This document shows positions 1 to 9,573 of a DNA stretch of 64,000 nt, piece after piece. Position 1 is the first letter of the stretch, and each line of letters starts with the position of its first letter. The position numbers were made by a program, and so were the translations under genes. Below the pieces are notes generated by a model. That model was not told the DNA's origin. It did no database searches and saw only the letters and a list, made by a program, of their open reading frames with translations. Origin of the DNA: Candidimonas sp. SYP-B2681 (GTDB taxonomy: Bacteria; Pseudomonadota; Gammaproteobacteria; Burkholderiales; Burkholderiaceae_B); contig NZ_RYDV01000002.1 of NCBI RefSeq assembly GCF_003971065.1, positions 434,001 through 498,000 of the forward strand, written 5' to 3'.

Positions 1-107
1 TGGTATTCGGAAAGGATTCGTTTGAGCAGGGTGGTTTTGCCTGCCCCAAGGAAACCGGTAAGGATAGTCACCGGCACCATTTTGTCTGGGCTAATAGCGG
101 GTTTCAT
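1..107 (-). CDS. COG0523 (CobW/G3E) GTPase, N-terminal fragment
   Basis: Only the first 35 codons are in the window; the gene runs off the left edge. The translation begins MKPAISPDKMVPVTILTG and continues into a Walker A motif GFLGAGKT, the N-terminal signature of the G3E/CobW P-loop GTPases. Members of this family act as metallochaperones, and many that sit beside zur are zinc-starvation proteins (ZigA/YeiR type). It lies 195 nt downstream of zur on the same strand, so a zinc role is inferred from context. The rest of the protein (CxCC metal motif, C-terminal domain) cannot be seen. Confidence 0.85.
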   Translation of the reverse strand, partial: MKPAISPDKMVPVTILTGFLGAGKTTLLKRILSEY

Positions 108-302
108 TGTAGGCCTCGCATGGCGCGGGTCTGATTTATATGACGCCGTATAAGATGGCGGCTATATCATAAATTTCAATCCGCGCAAAAAAAACATAAC
201 GTGCGATTACATCACAGCATACGCTTTAGAGCAAACACCGAGTGGAAAACTTGCATCCCCTTGAAATAAGTCGCTAAAAAAGCAAGCCTACCCGCGAGAT
301 GG

Positions 303-827
303 TCAGGCGTTGTGTGCGTGTACGTGACCATGGCTAGCGCTATGCCCCCGGCATTTATTGCATAGCGCCCTGAGTTCAGTCTCGTGACTGGAAAGCACGA
401 ATCCGGCTGCAGCAACCTTGCCCGCCAGCTGGCGGCTGAGCTCTGGATCGCTTAATTCGGCAACCGCGCCGCATTGGGTACAAACGACCAGCAGGTCGTG
501 TGGTTCACCCGCTGCATCCAGGCACGCGGTCCACGCATTAATGGCGTCAAGGCGGTGAACCAAGCCTTCGTCCACTAAAAAATCCAGGGCGCGGTAAACG
601 GTCGGTGGCGCGGCTCCAGGCTGAACCGAACGAATCAGTTCCAGCAACTCGTATGCCTTCACGCTGCGTTGCTCGGCAAGTAGTATTTCGAGCACCTTGC
701 GCCGTATGGGCGTGAGCCGCTTGCCGCGCTCGGCGCACAGCGAGTCGGCGGTACGTAGCTTTGCCGCAATGGCAGGCGGTGAAGTCGAATATTTGGCAAC
801 CATGACGCTCTGATTTGAGGAACACAT
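303..827 (-). CDS. zur: Zinc uptake regulator, Fur family
   Basis: The product is 174 aa. An N-terminal winged helix (about residues 20-95, with LTPIRRKVLEILL and PPTVYRALDFLVDEGLVHR) is followed by the Fur dimerisation domain with two Cys pairs, CTQC and CNKC, that hold structural zinc. The C-terminus ends in a His-rich tail (HGHVHAHNA). The divergent znuCBA operon, the downstream COG0523 GTPase and a Zur-type palindrome in the shared promoter argue for Zur rather than Fur or PerR. Family members repress zinc uptake when zinc is replete. A second possible start is Met9 (MVAKYS), so the true N-terminus could be eight residues shorter. Confidence 0.9.
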   Translation of the reverse strand: MCSSNQSVMVAKYSTSPPAIAAKLRTADSLCAERGKRLTPIRRKVLEILLAEQRSVKAYELLELIRSVQPGAAPPTVYRALDFLVDEGLVHRLDAINAWTACLDAAGEPHDLLVVCTQCGAVAELSDPELSRQLAGKVAAAGFVLSSHETELRALCNKCRGHSASHGHVHAHNA

Positions 828-877
828 TGGGGACGTATCTTACAGATCTACGGGCGGCACTATGCACGCGTCTTCAG

Positions 878-891
878 TATGTTATAACATA
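878..891. promoter_or_regulatory. Zur-type operator between zur and znuCBA
   Basis: TATGTTATAACATA is a perfect 14-bp palindrome, very close to the core of known proteobacterial Zur boxes (TGTTATANTATAACA type). It starts 51 bp upstream of the zur start codon and about 200 bp before znuC. It would let Zur repress both divergent units, including its own gene. The assignment rests on motif resemblance and context. Confidence 0.8.
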
Positions 892-1091
892 ACACCAGCC
901 TTTCATCCTTACTCACTCATTTTGCGGATTCATGCGCCGAACCCTTTTCGCTTCGTCCCGTCAAACAAACGCCTACCGTGGCTCCGCCTTGCTGGCGTCA
1001 TGTATTCGCCGGGCGGCCCACATATTGGTTGCGGTGGCTTTTCTGTGGTTGCTTACTGGCTGGGCCCTGGCATGGTGGTAAGGCGCAGACC

Positions 1092-1808
1092 ATGAATCAC
1101 GCTGTTATCGAACTGGACCAAGTCTCGTTAGGTTGGCGTGACCGTGTGGCCGTTCGCGACGTAAGCGGTGCTTTTGCGCAAGGCTCGCTTACCGCTATTG
1201 TCGGACCGAACGGCGCTGGCAAGTCTACCCTTGTCAAAGGAATAATGGGTCTGGTCAGTCCTCTACGGGGCCGGATCCGGCTCGCCGGTAATTCCCGACA
1301 CCAAATAGCCTGTCTGCCGCAGCTTGGCGAGCTGGACCGCAGTTTTCCCATCAGCACCTATGACCTCGTTGCCATGGGCGCATGGCGCCGAGTGGGGGCC
1401 TGGAAGGGTTTTGATAAATCGGAACACGAGCGCGTGCAGGCGGCCCTAACGACGGTCGGGCTTGCCGATTTCGGGCCCCGTATTATTGGTACCTTGTCGG
1501 GTGGGCAAATGCAGCGAGCGCTTTTTGCACGGTTGCTTTTGCATGATGCGACCACGCTTTTGCTTGATGAACCTTTTGCAGCAGTAGACCGCCACACGAC
1601 TGAAGACTTGATGGCTCTATTACAGGAGTGGCATCGCGAGGGGCGTACTGTCATAGCAGTGCTGCATGACCTTGACATGGTGCGTGCCTGCTTTCCTGAA
1701 GCGTTGTTGATGGCCGGACAGGCCGTGGCGTGGGGTCCAACCAGCGAAGTCCTGACGCCGGAAAACCTGCATCTGGCTCGCCACTTATGCGCAGGAGACT
1801 ATCTGTGA
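1092..1808 (+). CDS. znuC: Zinc ABC transporter ATP-binding protein
   Basis: The product is 238 aa. It has Walker A GPNGAGKST, signature LSGGQMQRALFARLL, Walker B TTLLLDEPF and the switch His in AVLHDLDM, so it is a complete ABC ATPase of the metal-import (ZnuC/MntB) type. It powers zinc uptake with ZnuB and ZnuA. The open frame extends upstream to 978, but those 38 codons do not resemble the family; ATG at 1092 starts the usual N-terminus (NHAVIELDQVSLGW). The stop overlaps the znuB start by one base, indicating translational coupling. Confidence 0.92.
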   Translation: MNHAVIELDQVSLGWRDRVAVRDVSGAFAQGSLTAIVGPNGAGKSTLVKGIMGLVSPLRGRIRLAGNSRHQIACLPQLGELDRSFPISTYDLVAMGAWRRVGAWKGFDKSEHERVQAALTTVGLADFGPRIIGTLSGGQMQRALFARLLLHDATTLLLDEPFAAVDRHTTEDLMALLQEWHREGRTVIAVLHDLDMVRACFPEALLMAGQAVAWGPTSEVLTPENLHLARHLCAGDYL

Positions 1809-2707
1809 TGTGGCTTTTTGATTTTCTATTGGGACCATTTATAGACTACGGCTTCATGCGGCGCGCGCTGGCGGGTGCTCTGGCATTGGCATTCGCCGCG
1901 GGTCCTTTGGGTGTGTTCCTGGTTCTGCGTCGCATGAGCCTCATGGGCGACGCAATGGCGCACGCCATTCTTCCCGGCGTCGCGGTAGGTTTCTTGACGG
2001 CGGGATTGTCCCTTAGCGCAATGACCATCGGGGGCATGATCACAGGTCTGGTCGTAGCGCTTCTGGCGGGCGCCGTTGCGCGTCTTACCCCACAACGCGA
2101 AGACGCCAGTTTCGCGGCGTTTTACCTGGTATCCCTTGGGCTGGGAGTACTGCTGGTGTCTTTGCGGGGTTCAAACATGGATTTGATTCATGTGTTATTT
2201 GGCACGGTATTAGGGCTGGACGACGCCTCGTTATTGCTCGTTACCTCGACCTCCACGGTGACCCTGCTGATTCTCGCGATAATCCTGCGGCCGCTGGTTG
2301 TGGAATGTCTTGATCCGTTGTTCCTGCGAGGTGAAGGCAGGGCCGGTTCATTGATTCATGTCGCTTTCTTAGTGTTGCTGGTCATGACGTTAGTGGCGGG
2401 GTTCCAGGTGCTGGGGACCCTTATGGTGGTGGGCATCATGATGCTGCCGGCGACCGCTGCCCGATTCTGGGCCCGCTCGGTCGGAAGTCAAATGGTTTTG
2501 GCGGCCGCTATAGGTAGTGTTTCGTCATATGCAGGCCTGCTGCTTTCTTACTATGCCAACGTGCCGGCTTCGCCTTCGATCATTTTATCGGCCGGAGCGG
2601 TGTATTTCTTTTCTGTGTTCTTTGGTCCTCTGGGCGGGCTTCTGCAAGCAGCAAAACAGGCCCATGCCCGGCATCGTGGTTTATCCCACATCTCGGAGCG
2701 CGTTTAA
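1808..2707 (+). CDS. znuB: Zinc ABC transporter permease
   Basis: The product is 299 aa and very hydrophobic, with about eight or nine membrane segments, typical of the ABC-3 permease family. It contains the family stretch FLVLRRMSLMGDAMAHAILP near residues 38-57, and it forms the inner-membrane channel of the zinc importer. ATG 1808-1810 shares its A with the znuC TGA stop (TGATG). The frame is open from 1730, but the upstream codons lie inside znuC and are not used. Its stop overlaps the znuA start by one base (TAATG). Confidence 0.92.
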   Translation: MWLFDFLLGPFIDYGFMRRALAGALALAFAAGPLGVFLVLRRMSLMGDAMAHAILPGVAVGFLTAGLSLSAMTIGGMITGLVVALLAGAVARLTPQREDASFAAFYLVSLGLGVLLVSLRGSNMDLIHVLFGTVLGLDDASLLLVTSTSTVTLLILAIILRPLVVECLDPLFLRGEGRAGSLIHVAFLVLLVMTLVAGFQVLGTLMVVGIMMLPATAARFWARSVGSQMVLAAAIGSVSSYAGLLLSYYANVPASPSIILSAGAVYFFSVFFGPLGGLLQAAKQAHARHRGLSHISERV

Positions 2708-3732
2708 TGTCAAAGGTTCGTAACGCCGCAATGGCGGTGAAATTGTCACGGCGTAGTGTGTTGGCTTTACTGAGCGGGGCTTTTCTGGCGGTGTTGTCGC
2801 CTACGGTTTCCGCTGCCGAAGAACCACCCCTGAGGGTGGTGGCCAGTTTCTCGATCATCGGCGATATGGTCAAGGAAATCGGCGGCGAGCACGTTTCTCT
2901 GACCACCATTGTGGGGCCCAACGGCGATGCGCATTCGTTCGAGCCCACTCCGCGGGACGTCAAAGCATTGTCTCAGGCGCAGGTCCTGGTGATTAACGGT
3001 CTGGATTTCGAGGGCTGGCTGCCTCGTTTGATCAACGCCGCCGGATTCAAGGGAGCTCAGGTCCTCGCCTCCGATGGGGTGGTGCTCCGCAGCTTGGGGG
3101 ATGGCAAGACAAAAGACGAGATCGCGGTGGGCAGCGCCGGCAAGCCTGACACGACTAGTGCCAAGCACGATCATGTTCATGATAAGCACGGGCACGGCGA
3201 TATCGATCCTCACGCTTGGCAAAGCCTGAGCAATGGCATGAAATACGCGAAAAACATAGCCGATGGCTTGTCGTTGGCTGATCCTCGCCGTAGCGGTTAT
3301 TACCAAAGTCGTGCCGAAATTTATATCGGCCGGATGGAAAAGCTGGATGCCGAAATAAAGCAGGCGTTCGAAAGTATTCCTCAGGACCGGCGCAAGGTCT
3401 TGACCTCGCATGATGCGTTCGGCTATTTTGCAGAGGCCTATGGCATACGGTTCATTTCGGTTGTTGGCCTTTCCAGTCAAGCCGAGCCCTCGGCCAGCGA
3501 AGTGGCAAACATTATCGACCGGGCGCGCAAAGAGAAGGTTTCCGGAGTGTTTATGGAAAACACCACAAACTCCAGGTTAGTGACCCAAATCGCCCGTGAA
3601 ACCGGATCGAAAGTAGGGGGTAGCCTGTATTCCGATGCGCTGGCACCACCCGATCAACCGGCTTCCACCTATTTGGGCATGTTCAGTTGGAACGCCGGTC
3701 AACTGATTTATGTGTTGACGCCCGCAGACTAA
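2707..3732 (+). CDS. znuA: Zinc ABC transporter periplasmic binding protein
   Basis: The product is 341 aa. An N-terminal signal peptide (RRSVLALLSGAFLAVLSPTVSA) is followed by a cluster A-I metal-binding protein fold. Candidate ligands include His76 (in HSFEPTPRD), His169 (in DPHAW) and a later His in TSHDAFGYF. A His/Asp-rich loop at residues 154-163 carries five His residues; such loops are typical of zinc rather than manganese receptors. It delivers zinc to ZnuBC in the periplasm. Met9 is an alternative start, which would shorten the n-region of the signal peptide. It ends 18 bp from the convergent xerC gene. Confidence 0.92.
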   Translation: MSKVRNAAMAVKLSRRSVLALLSGAFLAVLSPTVSAAEEPPLRVVASFSIIGDMVKEIGGEHVSLTTIVGPNGDAHSFEPTPRDVKALSQAQVLVINGLDFEGWLPRLINAAGFKGAQVLASDGVVLRSLGDGKTKDEIAVGSAGKPDTTSAKHDHVHDKHGHGDIDPHAWQSLSNGMKYAKNIADGLSLADPRRSGYYQSRAEIYIGRMEKLDAEIKQAFESIPQDRRKVLTSHDAFGYFAEAYGIRFISVVGLSSQAEPSASEVANIIDRARKEKVSGVFMENTTNSRLVTQIARETGSKVGGSLYSDALAPPDQPASTYLGMFSWNAGQLIYVLTPAD

Positions 3733-3750
3733 ACGCGGCGGAAAACTCCC

Positions 3751-4707
3751 TTAGCGTTTACGGTTGGCGCGGGGATGGGCCTGATCGTAGACGGCCGCCA
3801 GATGCTGGAAATCCAGCCTTGTATATATCTGGGTCGTCGATATATTGGCGTGCCCCAGCATTTCTTGTACGGCGCGCAAGTCTTGCGAGGACTGCAACAT
3901 ATGCGTGGCAAAGCTATGGCGCAGACTATGCGGGTGGACATGAACCGGCAGTCCCACCAGTGTGGCCAGTTTGTTCAGTTGAAGCTGTACCACCCTGGGG
4001 CTGATGCGTTTGCCGCGTGCACCCAAGAAGAGCGCCGCGGTCGTGTCGGGGTCATCCGCGGCGCGCGCTGGCAGCAACTGGTCTCGCATGGCAAGCCATC
4101 GCTCGGTGGCGGCAATGGCTTTGCTGCCCAATGCCACGCTTCGCGTTTTGCTGCCTTTGCCTTTAACGATGGCCTCGCGCTCTGCGAGCTGGATCCAGCT
4201 TTGCGATTGATATTGATCGTGACGGCTATAGCGCCAATCGAGCGTCACCAACTCAGCCAGCCGTAGGCCGCTGGAATACAGTATCTCGAACATGGCTTGA
4301 TCTCGGCATTCGATCGGAGTATTGGGTTCGGGCAGGTTTGGGCGGTCAAGCAACACTTGGGCTTGTTCTACCGATAGTGCTTTGGGCAGACCCCGAGCCG
4401 CCTTGGGGCCGCGTACGCCTGCAACAGGATTGCATTCCAGCGCGCCTGTCGTCGCGCGCCACTGGTAGAAGCCGCGCCAGGCGGCCAGCGCACGGGCCAA
4501 GCTGCGTGGTTGGAGGCCTTGGCTATGCAAACGCGCAATGGCATGCCGTATATGACTCTCAGTAAGGTCGTCCGGAGTGGTCTCGGGATGACATTGAATC
4601 AAATGCCAAAGGTCTTGCCGGTATCCTGCCAAAGTATGGGGGGAGTAACGGCGATTGGCTTGCAGGTGAAGCAGCCATTGCTCCATCGCGGCAGGCAAGG
4701 CGTGCAT
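3751..4707 (-). CDS. xerC: Tyrosine recombinase XerC
   Basis: The product is 318 aa with an N-terminal SAM-like core-binding domain and a C-terminal catalytic domain. The catalytic set is visible: Arg149 (SSGLRLAEL), a Lys in VKGKGSKTR (182-188), His260 and Arg263 (HSLRH), His286 (LGHANI) and the nucleophile Tyr295 (TQIYTR). With XerD it resolves chromosome dimers at dif. XerC is preferred over XerD because the gene follows dapF and a DUF484 gene, as in E. coli and many proteobacteria. It is the last gene of the minus-strand operon starting at 8108. Confidence 0.93.
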   Translation of the reverse strand: MHALPAAMEQWLLHLQANRRYSPHTLAGYRQDLWHLIQCHPETTPDDLTESHIRHAIARLHSQGLQPRSLARALAAWRGFYQWRATTGALECNPVAGVRGPKAARGLPKALSVEQAQVLLDRPNLPEPNTPIECRDQAMFEILYSSGLRLAELVTLDWRYSRHDQYQSQSWIQLAEREAIVKGKGSKTRSVALGSKAIAATERWLAMRDQLLPARAADDPDTTAALFLGARGKRISPRVVQLQLNKLATLVGLPVHVHPHSLRHSFATHMLQSSQDLRAVQEMLGHANISTTQIYTRLDFQHLAAVYDQAHPRANRKR

Positions 4708-4715
4708 AAAATGGC

Positions 4716-5399
4716 CTACGCCCGCTCTTGTGGAACGGGGTTTTGCAAACGCAGCAAGCTTGCACTTGCGAGCTCGTTGATGGTGTCCAGGAAGGCGGTG
4801 CCCATATCGCTTGAGAAGCGCTCGGCGTCGTCGGACCCGAGTACCAGTAGCCCCAATGGTTCAGTATGGCCGGTTGGGCGAAGGGCGATTATGGCAAGCG
4901 AAGCTGGCGAGGTACCCAACCATGCCGCCGCTTCCTGATCTTGTAGCGGGCCGCAGTAAGGTTTGGTAAGGTTGCGGGCATAGGTTCGTATCGAGTCGTT
5001 TACGTCTTGCGCGAACTCGCTATCGTCAAGCCTGGCCAGATCCCAGACTCGCAATGCAATCGTAGGAAGGTCGAATAGGTCGCCCAGGCTGCGCACAATG
5101 TGTGCAGGTATTTGCAGCGCGTCGTCCTCGGCCAGCATGCGACAGCACCAGCGGGTCAGGGTATTGCTGATTTTTTCGTTTCCGCTGGCGTTGTGCACCA
5201 GCCCCGAAAGCTTCCATTCCAGGTCTTTGCTGCGGGCGCGCAGAGTCAGGATCTGACGCTCTCCTAGCGAAATGGCGCGGGTTTCGTTGGGATGAGGGAC
5301 ACGCAAATTTGCAAACAATTCGGCATGTTGCTGGAAAAACTCGGGGCGCTCTTTCAGGAATGCTGCGATATCGTCGGCGGAGAAGCTGCTTGCGGTCAT
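4716..5399 (-). CDS. DUF484 family protein
   Basis: The product is 227 aa and belongs to the GAF-like DUF484 family usually found between dapF and xerC. It begins with a [20 protein letters not shown] stretch typical of the family, and the remainder resembles a GAF fold ([20 protein letters not shown]). Function is not established for the family; the constant position beside xerC is known, any link to recombination is only inferred. Its ATG overlaps the dapF stop by four bases (ATGA), and eight bases separate it from xerC. Confidence 0.85.
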   Translation of the reverse strand: MTASSFSADDIAAFLKERPEFFQQHAELFANLRVPHPNETRAISLGERQILTLRARSKDLEWKLSGLVHNASGNEKISNTLTRWCCRMLAEDDALQIPAHIVRSLGDLFDLPTIALRVWDLARLDDSEFAQDVNDSIRTYARNLTKPYCGPLQDQEAAAWLGTSPASLAIIALRPTGHTEPLGLLVLGSDDAERFSSDMGTAFLDTINELASASLLRLQNPVPQERA

Positions 5400-6289
5400 G
5401 GGTGTTGTGTTTCCTTGGTATTGAACTGGTCGGTAAGTGCGTCAATATCGACCTGGCCGGTGAAAACCGTGATGGCCGGGCCGCTCATGCGCAGGGTATT
5501 GTTGTTCCATGAGACGGTAAGCGGGCCGCCTCGGGTATGAACCAGCACAGGGCTATCCAGGAGCCCGCGGCGAATACCGGCGACGACGGCGGCGCAGGCG
5601 CCAGTGCCACAGGCCAGGGTCTCGCCTGCGCCACGCTCGTAAACTCGCAGCTTGATGGTGCGCCGATCGATGACTTGCATGAATCCGGCGTTGACGCGTT
5701 GTGCGAAACGCGGGTGCGATTCAATCAATGGCCCGACCTCGCGCACCGGCGCGGTCAGGATGTCGTCGACCACTTGAACCGCATGGGGGTTCGAAATCGC
5801 GACGAGAGAAAGCTGGACATCGTCGTGACCTGGCAGCGGCAAGGTCCAGAGAGTATCGTCGCCAAGGCGCGCCGACTGCAGCCCATTAGTGTCGAAGGCT
5901 ACCGCGTCAGGTTCGAATCGGGTCTGACCCATTTCAACCGATACGTCTCCGGAATCGGAGCGGGTCAAGGAGATAAGGCCAGTACTGATTTCGGCAAGCA
6001 AGGGGTTGCGCCCCGATAAGCCTTGCTCGTGCACGAAGCGAACAAAGCAGCGCGCGCCGTTGCCACAGTGCTCGACTTCGCTGCCATCGGCATTAAATAT
6101 CCGGTAGCGAAAGTCGGCTTCGGGATGGGAGGGCGTTTCGACCAGCAGCAACTGATCGGCGCCGACACCAAAGTGGCGGTCTGCGAGGGCGCGAGCGCGT
6201 TCAGGCGTCATGGCGATGGATTGCCGCACGCCATCGAGCACAACAAAATCGTTGCCGGCGCCATGCATCTTTGCGAAGTTCCAAATCAT
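5396..6289 (-). CDS. dapF: Diaminopimelate epimerase
   Basis: The product is 297 aa. It converts LL- to meso-diaminopimelate for lysine and peptidoglycan synthesis. Both catalytic cysteines are present, in EHCGNGARC and ACGTGACA, and the N-terminus [14 protein letters not shown] is canonical. The frame is open to 6451, but those 54 extra codons are not family-like; ATG at 6289 gives the standard start. It sits between the lipid A acyltransferase pair and the DUF484-xerC pair on the same strand, overlapping the former's successor gene by four bases. Confidence 0.95.
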   Translation of the reverse strand: MIWNFAKMHGAGNDFVVLDGVRQSIAMTPERARALADRHFGVGADQLLLVETPSHPEADFRYRIFNADGSEVEHCGNGARCFVRFVHEQGLSGRNPLLAEISTGLISLTRSDSGDVSVEMGQTRFEPDAVAFDTNGLQSARLGDDTLWTLPLPGHDDVQLSLVAISNPHAVQVVDDILTAPVREVGPLIESHPRFAQRVNAGFMQVIDRRTIKLRVYERGAGETLACGTGACAAVVAGIRRGLLDSPVLVHTRGGPLTVSWNNNTLRMSGPAITVFTGQVDIDALTDQFNTKETQHP

Positions 6290-6366
6290 GGTGAGATTAT
6301 CGCGGATTACACTGCGTTTGTCCGCAAAGTCCACTGTATTTTCAGGCCGGAATGAGGGTGCAGGCG

Positions 6367-7257
6367 CTAATAGAACCGTTCTTGGCCCTGCGGTCGGGTT
6401 TTGAAGCGCCGGTGCACCCAATAGTATTGCGGTGGATCGATGCGTACCCATGTCTCGATAAGCTGGTTCAAGCGCTTTGTGGCGTTTTCAGGGCTTTGCT
6501 CGCCGGGAAAGTCTTCCAAAGGTGGAAGGACGCTTACCTTGTACTGGCCTGATTCGGGATCCAGGCGGCTGATAATGGGCACGACAGCGGCGTCCCATGC
6601 CTTGGCGATTTGCGCTGTAGTCAAAAGCGTGGCGGCGGGGATGTTGAAGAAGGGCAAGAAGGCGGCGCCCGTAACACCAAAATCCATGTCGGGAAGGTAG
6701 TAAACGGGTATACCGTTGCGCAGATGCCTGATCAACCCACGGACCCCGTCGTGTCGGCTGACAAGGTGCACTTGGTTGAATCGGCCTCGGCCTTCGCGTA
6801 CCAGTTGATCGACGTCCGAATCGCTTTGCCGGGTGTACATGGTCGCTGATTCATGCAGGAACATGGTCAGTCGCGTGGCGGCGGCATCCAGCCCAATAAA
6901 GTGCGGTGCCAACAAGATAATCTTGCGTTTGGCAGTGAGCAAGCGCTCAAGATGCTCGAGTCCCGAGATCGGTATGGTGTTAAGTATGGTCGAAGGCTGG
7001 CCGAACCAGAATAGTCCGCGATCGACAACTGACTGTGCCAATAGATAAAAGTGCTGATGCAGCCAGCGTTCCCTATCTTGGGGCGAGCGTTCCGGGAAAC
7101 AAAGGGCCAGGTTAGTGCGCACAATATGAGCACGGGAGCGCATCAGGCGCACGCCCAGCCAAGCGAGACTACGAGCCCAGCGCTGCCGGCTGCGCACCGG
7201 GCTTCGGCCAAAGTGAGAAAAAAGGGATCGAAGAAAGGATAATTTATTAAGCTTCAT
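6367..7257 (-). CDS. Lysophospholipid/lipid A late acyltransferase (LpxL/LpxM family), second copy
   Basis: The product is 296 aa and belongs to the HtrB/LpxL/LpxM superfamily, membrane acyltransferases that add secondary acyl chains to lipid A. The HX4D catalytic motif is visible as HFIGLD in [15 protein letters not shown]. An N-terminal hydrophobic/basic segment fits an inner-membrane anchor. Its ATG overlaps the stop of the upstream paralogue by one base (TAATG), so the two are translated together. Which acyl position each enzyme modifies cannot be told from sequence. Confidence 0.88.
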   Translation of the reverse strand: MKLNKLSFLRSLFSHFGRSPVRSRQRWARSLAWLGVRLMRSRAHIVRTNLALCFPERSPQDRERWLHQHFYLLAQSVVDRGLFWFGQPSTILNTIPISGLEHLERLLTAKRKIILLAPHFIGLDAAATRLTMFLHESATMYTRQSDSDVDQLVREGRGRFNQVHLVSRHDGVRGLIRHLRNGIPVYYLPDMDFGVTGAAFLPFFNIPAATLLTTAQIAKAWDAAVVPIISRLDPESGQYKVSVLPPLEDFPGEQSPENATKRLNQLIETWVRIDPPQYYWVHRRFKTRPQGQERFY

Positions 7258-8108
7258 TACGGTGTATCTGCCGGCCGAGGCGGTGCGCCGGCCGGGACTT
7301 TATAGCGGTTATAGCTCCATAGATATTGTTCGGGAAACCGGCGGATCAACGTTTCCATGGCGCTGTTAATGTGTGTTGCCAGCGCTTGTGGGTCGCGTGG
7401 AAGAGGTTCGGCCAGCCTTACATAGTGAATGCGCCACCCTTTTCCGGCCGACAATCGTTCGCCGGCGGTAAGGATAACCGCGACGCCGGTCTGGAGCGCC
7501 AGTTTGCCGGCCAGGGTCATGGTGTAGGCCGGCTTGTTGAAAAACGGCGCCCAAACGCCGTCGCCGCTGCCGGGCACCTGGTCGGGCAGCATGCCTACCG
7601 CTTCGCCGCGTTTAAGGGCGCGCACGAATTCGCGCACGCCTTGCATATTGGCGGGTACGGCATTCAAGCCGGAAGTGTTGCGCGCCTGTTCCATGATCGG
7701 ACCAAGGCCGGTCAGGCGGGGCGGCCGGAACATGACCGTAATGGGGCCGTGCTGTATTAAATAGCGCGCCGTGATCTCGAAGCATCCCAAATGCGGCGTG
7801 AGATACAGAATGCCGCGGTTTTCGGCCAGTGCCTCGTGCACGACGGCGTCGTCATCGCTTCGCACCATTTTCAGGCATTCTTCGTTTTGCAGCCAGACTT
7901 TAGGCGTCTCGAGGATCATTGCACCGGCCTGGCCGGCCGATGCCCGTGCAAAGGCGGCGTCGGTGTATCCCGCCTGTCTGGCGTTGGTCTGCAAGCGCTT
8001 GCGATACCGGCCCGGCCAGGCATACACAGTGCACCCGGCCAGCTTGCCAATGCCGTGCAGAGCCGGTAGTGGCAGCTTAGCCAAAAATCGAAATAAAACC
8101 ACGAGCAT
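7257..8108 (-). CDS. lpxL: Lysophospholipid/lipid A late acyltransferase (LpxL family), first copy
   Basis: The product is 283 aa, paralogous to the next gene. It carries an HX4E motif (HLGCFE in LTPHLGCFEITARY), followed by the family block VMFRPPR and later GVWAPFFNKPAYTMTLAGKLA. It opens the minus-strand operon of acyltransferase, acyltransferase, dapF, DUF484 and xerC. The intergenic region up to metK (8109-8355) must hold its promoter. The symbol lpxL is a family-level call. Confidence 0.82.
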   Translation of the reverse strand: MLVVLFRFLAKLPLPALHGIGKLAGCTVYAWPGRYRKRLQTNARQAGYTDAAFARASAGQAGAMILETPKVWLQNEECLKMVRSDDDAVVHEALAENRGILYLTPHLGCFEITARYLIQHGPITVMFRPPRLTGLGPIMEQARNTSGLNAVPANMQGVREFVRALKRGEAVGMLPDQVPGSGDGVWAPFFNKPAYTMTLAGKLALQTGVAVILTAGERLSAGKGWRIHYVRLAEPLPRDPQALATHINSAMETLIRRFPEQYLWSYNRYKVPAGAPPRPADTP

Positions 8109-8355
8109 GAGTTGGCTATAACCCTTACGGTGAAAGTGGGAAGAAGTGCGCAGGAGTATTTTCGCTTAAAATACCTTTTATCGCTGAGTTAACCGACAAC
8201 TTGCGGAGCGATCGCACCCCGTTTTCAAAAACGAAGTGTAAAAAAACCGCTAAAGCGTCGCGCCCTGATCATTACTGCTACGCAGGCATCCGAGGTGCAA
8301 CGCGTTTCGTTCAACCTCCCGCTGGGCAACCAGTGTCTTTACAGGACGCATCGCT
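8109..8355. promoter_or_regulatory. Divergent lpxL/metK promoter region and metK leader
   Basis: This is 247 bp between divergent genes. A possible -10 element TAAAAT for metK lies at 8167-8172, which would give a leader of about 175 nt. The leader holds short inverted repeats (CGTTTT with AAAACG near 8219-8232; AACG with CGTT near 8298-8310). I could not fit it to a known SAM riboswitch class. Confidence 0.35.
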
Positions 8356-9519
8356 GTGGCAAACAACGACTTTCTATTTACATCCGAATCTGTTTCCGAG
8401 GGCCATCCCGATAAAGTCGCGGACCAGATTTCCGATTCTATTCTCGACGCCATCCTTACCCAGGACCCGAACGCCCGCGTTGCCGCCGAGACGCTGTGCA
8501 ATACAGGGCTGGTGATTCTTGCTGGCGAAATCACCACCACGGCCAACGTTGACTATATCCAGATAGCGCGTGACACCATCAAACGTATCGGCTACGACAA
8601 TACCGAATACGGTATCGATCACAAGGGGTGTGCGGTACTAGTGGCGTACGATAAACAGTCACCCGATATCGCCAAGGGTGTCGACCGAACCGAAGACGAA
8701 ATTCTGAATCAGGGCGCTGGCGACCAGGGCCTGATGTTCGGTTATGCCTGCGACGAAACACCCGATCTCATGCCCGCTCCGATCTGGTACGCGCACCGCC
8801 TGGTGCAACGGCAAAGCGAATTGCGTAAAGATGGCCGTTTGCCTTGGTTGCGTCCTGACGCGAAATCGCAAGTTACGTTCCGCTATGTCAACGGCAAGCC
8901 GGTCGAGGTCGATACCGTTGTATTGTCGACCCAGCATGCTCCGGATGTTTCGCAAAGCGATATCCGCGAAGCGGTCATCGAACATATTATCAAGCCGAGC
9001 TTCCCGGATGGCTTACTTACCCCGGCCACCAAATTCATGATCAATCCCACAGGGGTCTTCATTATTGGTGGGCCACAAGGCGACTGCGGGCTGACGGGAC
9101 GCAAGATTATTGTTGATACGTACGGTGGCGCCTGCCCCCACGGCGGCGGTGCTTTTTCTGGAAAAGACCCCTCCAAGGTGGACCGTTCCGCAGCATACGC
9201 AGCGCGGTACGTCGCCAAGAATATTGTTGCAGCAGGGCTGGCGCGTCAGTGCCAGGTACAGGTCAGTTACGCGATCGGGGTGGCCGAGCCCATCAATATC
9301 ACGGTTTACACTGAAGGCACTGGCGTAATACCTGATGATCAAATCGCCCGTCTCGTACGTGAGAACTTTGATCTGCGCCCAAAAGGGATCATCAACATGC
9401 TGGACCTTTTACGCCCCATATACGCAAAAACCGCCGCTTACGGGCACTTCGGTCGTACCGAGCCCGAGTTCACCTGGGAAGCCTCCGACAAGGTGCAAAT
9501 CCTTAAGAAGGCGGCCTGA
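8356..9519 (+). CDS. metK: S-adenosylmethionine synthetase
   Basis: The product is 387 aa and full length. It makes SAM from methionine and ATP. The family motifs are present: [14 protein letters not shown] at the N-terminus, [12 protein letters not shown] and [19 protein letters not shown] (phosphate-binding loop). Translation starts at a GTG (8356), preceded at some distance by AGGA. With ahcY and metF downstream it forms a local activated-methyl-cycle cluster. The gene is preceded by an unexplained leader of up to about 175 nt. Confidence 0.96.
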   Translation: MANNDFLFTSESVSEGHPDKVADQISDSILDAILTQDPNARVAAETLCNTGLVILAGEITTTANVDYIQIARDTIKRIGYDNTEYGIDHKGCAVLVAYDKQSPDIAKGVDRTEDEILNQGAGDQGLMFGYACDETPDLMPAPIWYAHRLVQRQSELRKDGRLPWLRPDAKSQVTFRYVNGKPVEVDTVVLSTQHAPDVSQSDIREAVIEHIIKPSFPDGLLTPATKFMINPTGVFIIGGPQGDCGLTGRKIIVDTYGGACPHGGGAFSGKDPSKVDRSAAYAARYVAKNIVAAGLARQCQVQVSYAIGVAEPINITVYTEGTGVIPDDQIARLVRENFDLRPKGIINMLDLLRPIYAKTAAYGHFGRTEPEFTWEASDKVQILKKAA

Positions 9520-9573
9520 TCGCTGCTAGTCCGAAACGGGTCGGTGTGGCCCGTGACGGCAGGAATTACCTTT

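Noticed and set aside
108-302. A second Zur box in front of the COG0523 GTPase gene
   Set aside because: AACATAAC at about 193-200 looks like half of the upstream palindrome, but its partner is in direct, not inverted, orientation and does not match the core.
978-1091. N-terminal extension of ZnuC
   Set aside because: The frame is open, but the 38 extra residues do not look like an ABC ATPase, and an ATG at 1092 gives the family start.
2767-3480. 237-codon minus-strand ORF inside znuA
   Set aside because: It is antisense to a clearly conserved gene and has no family features of its own.
8200-8355. SAM-II riboswitch upstream of metK
   Set aside because: GCTAAAGCG near 8250 resembles a SAM-II string, but it is at the 5' side and the other conserved parts are absent or out of order.
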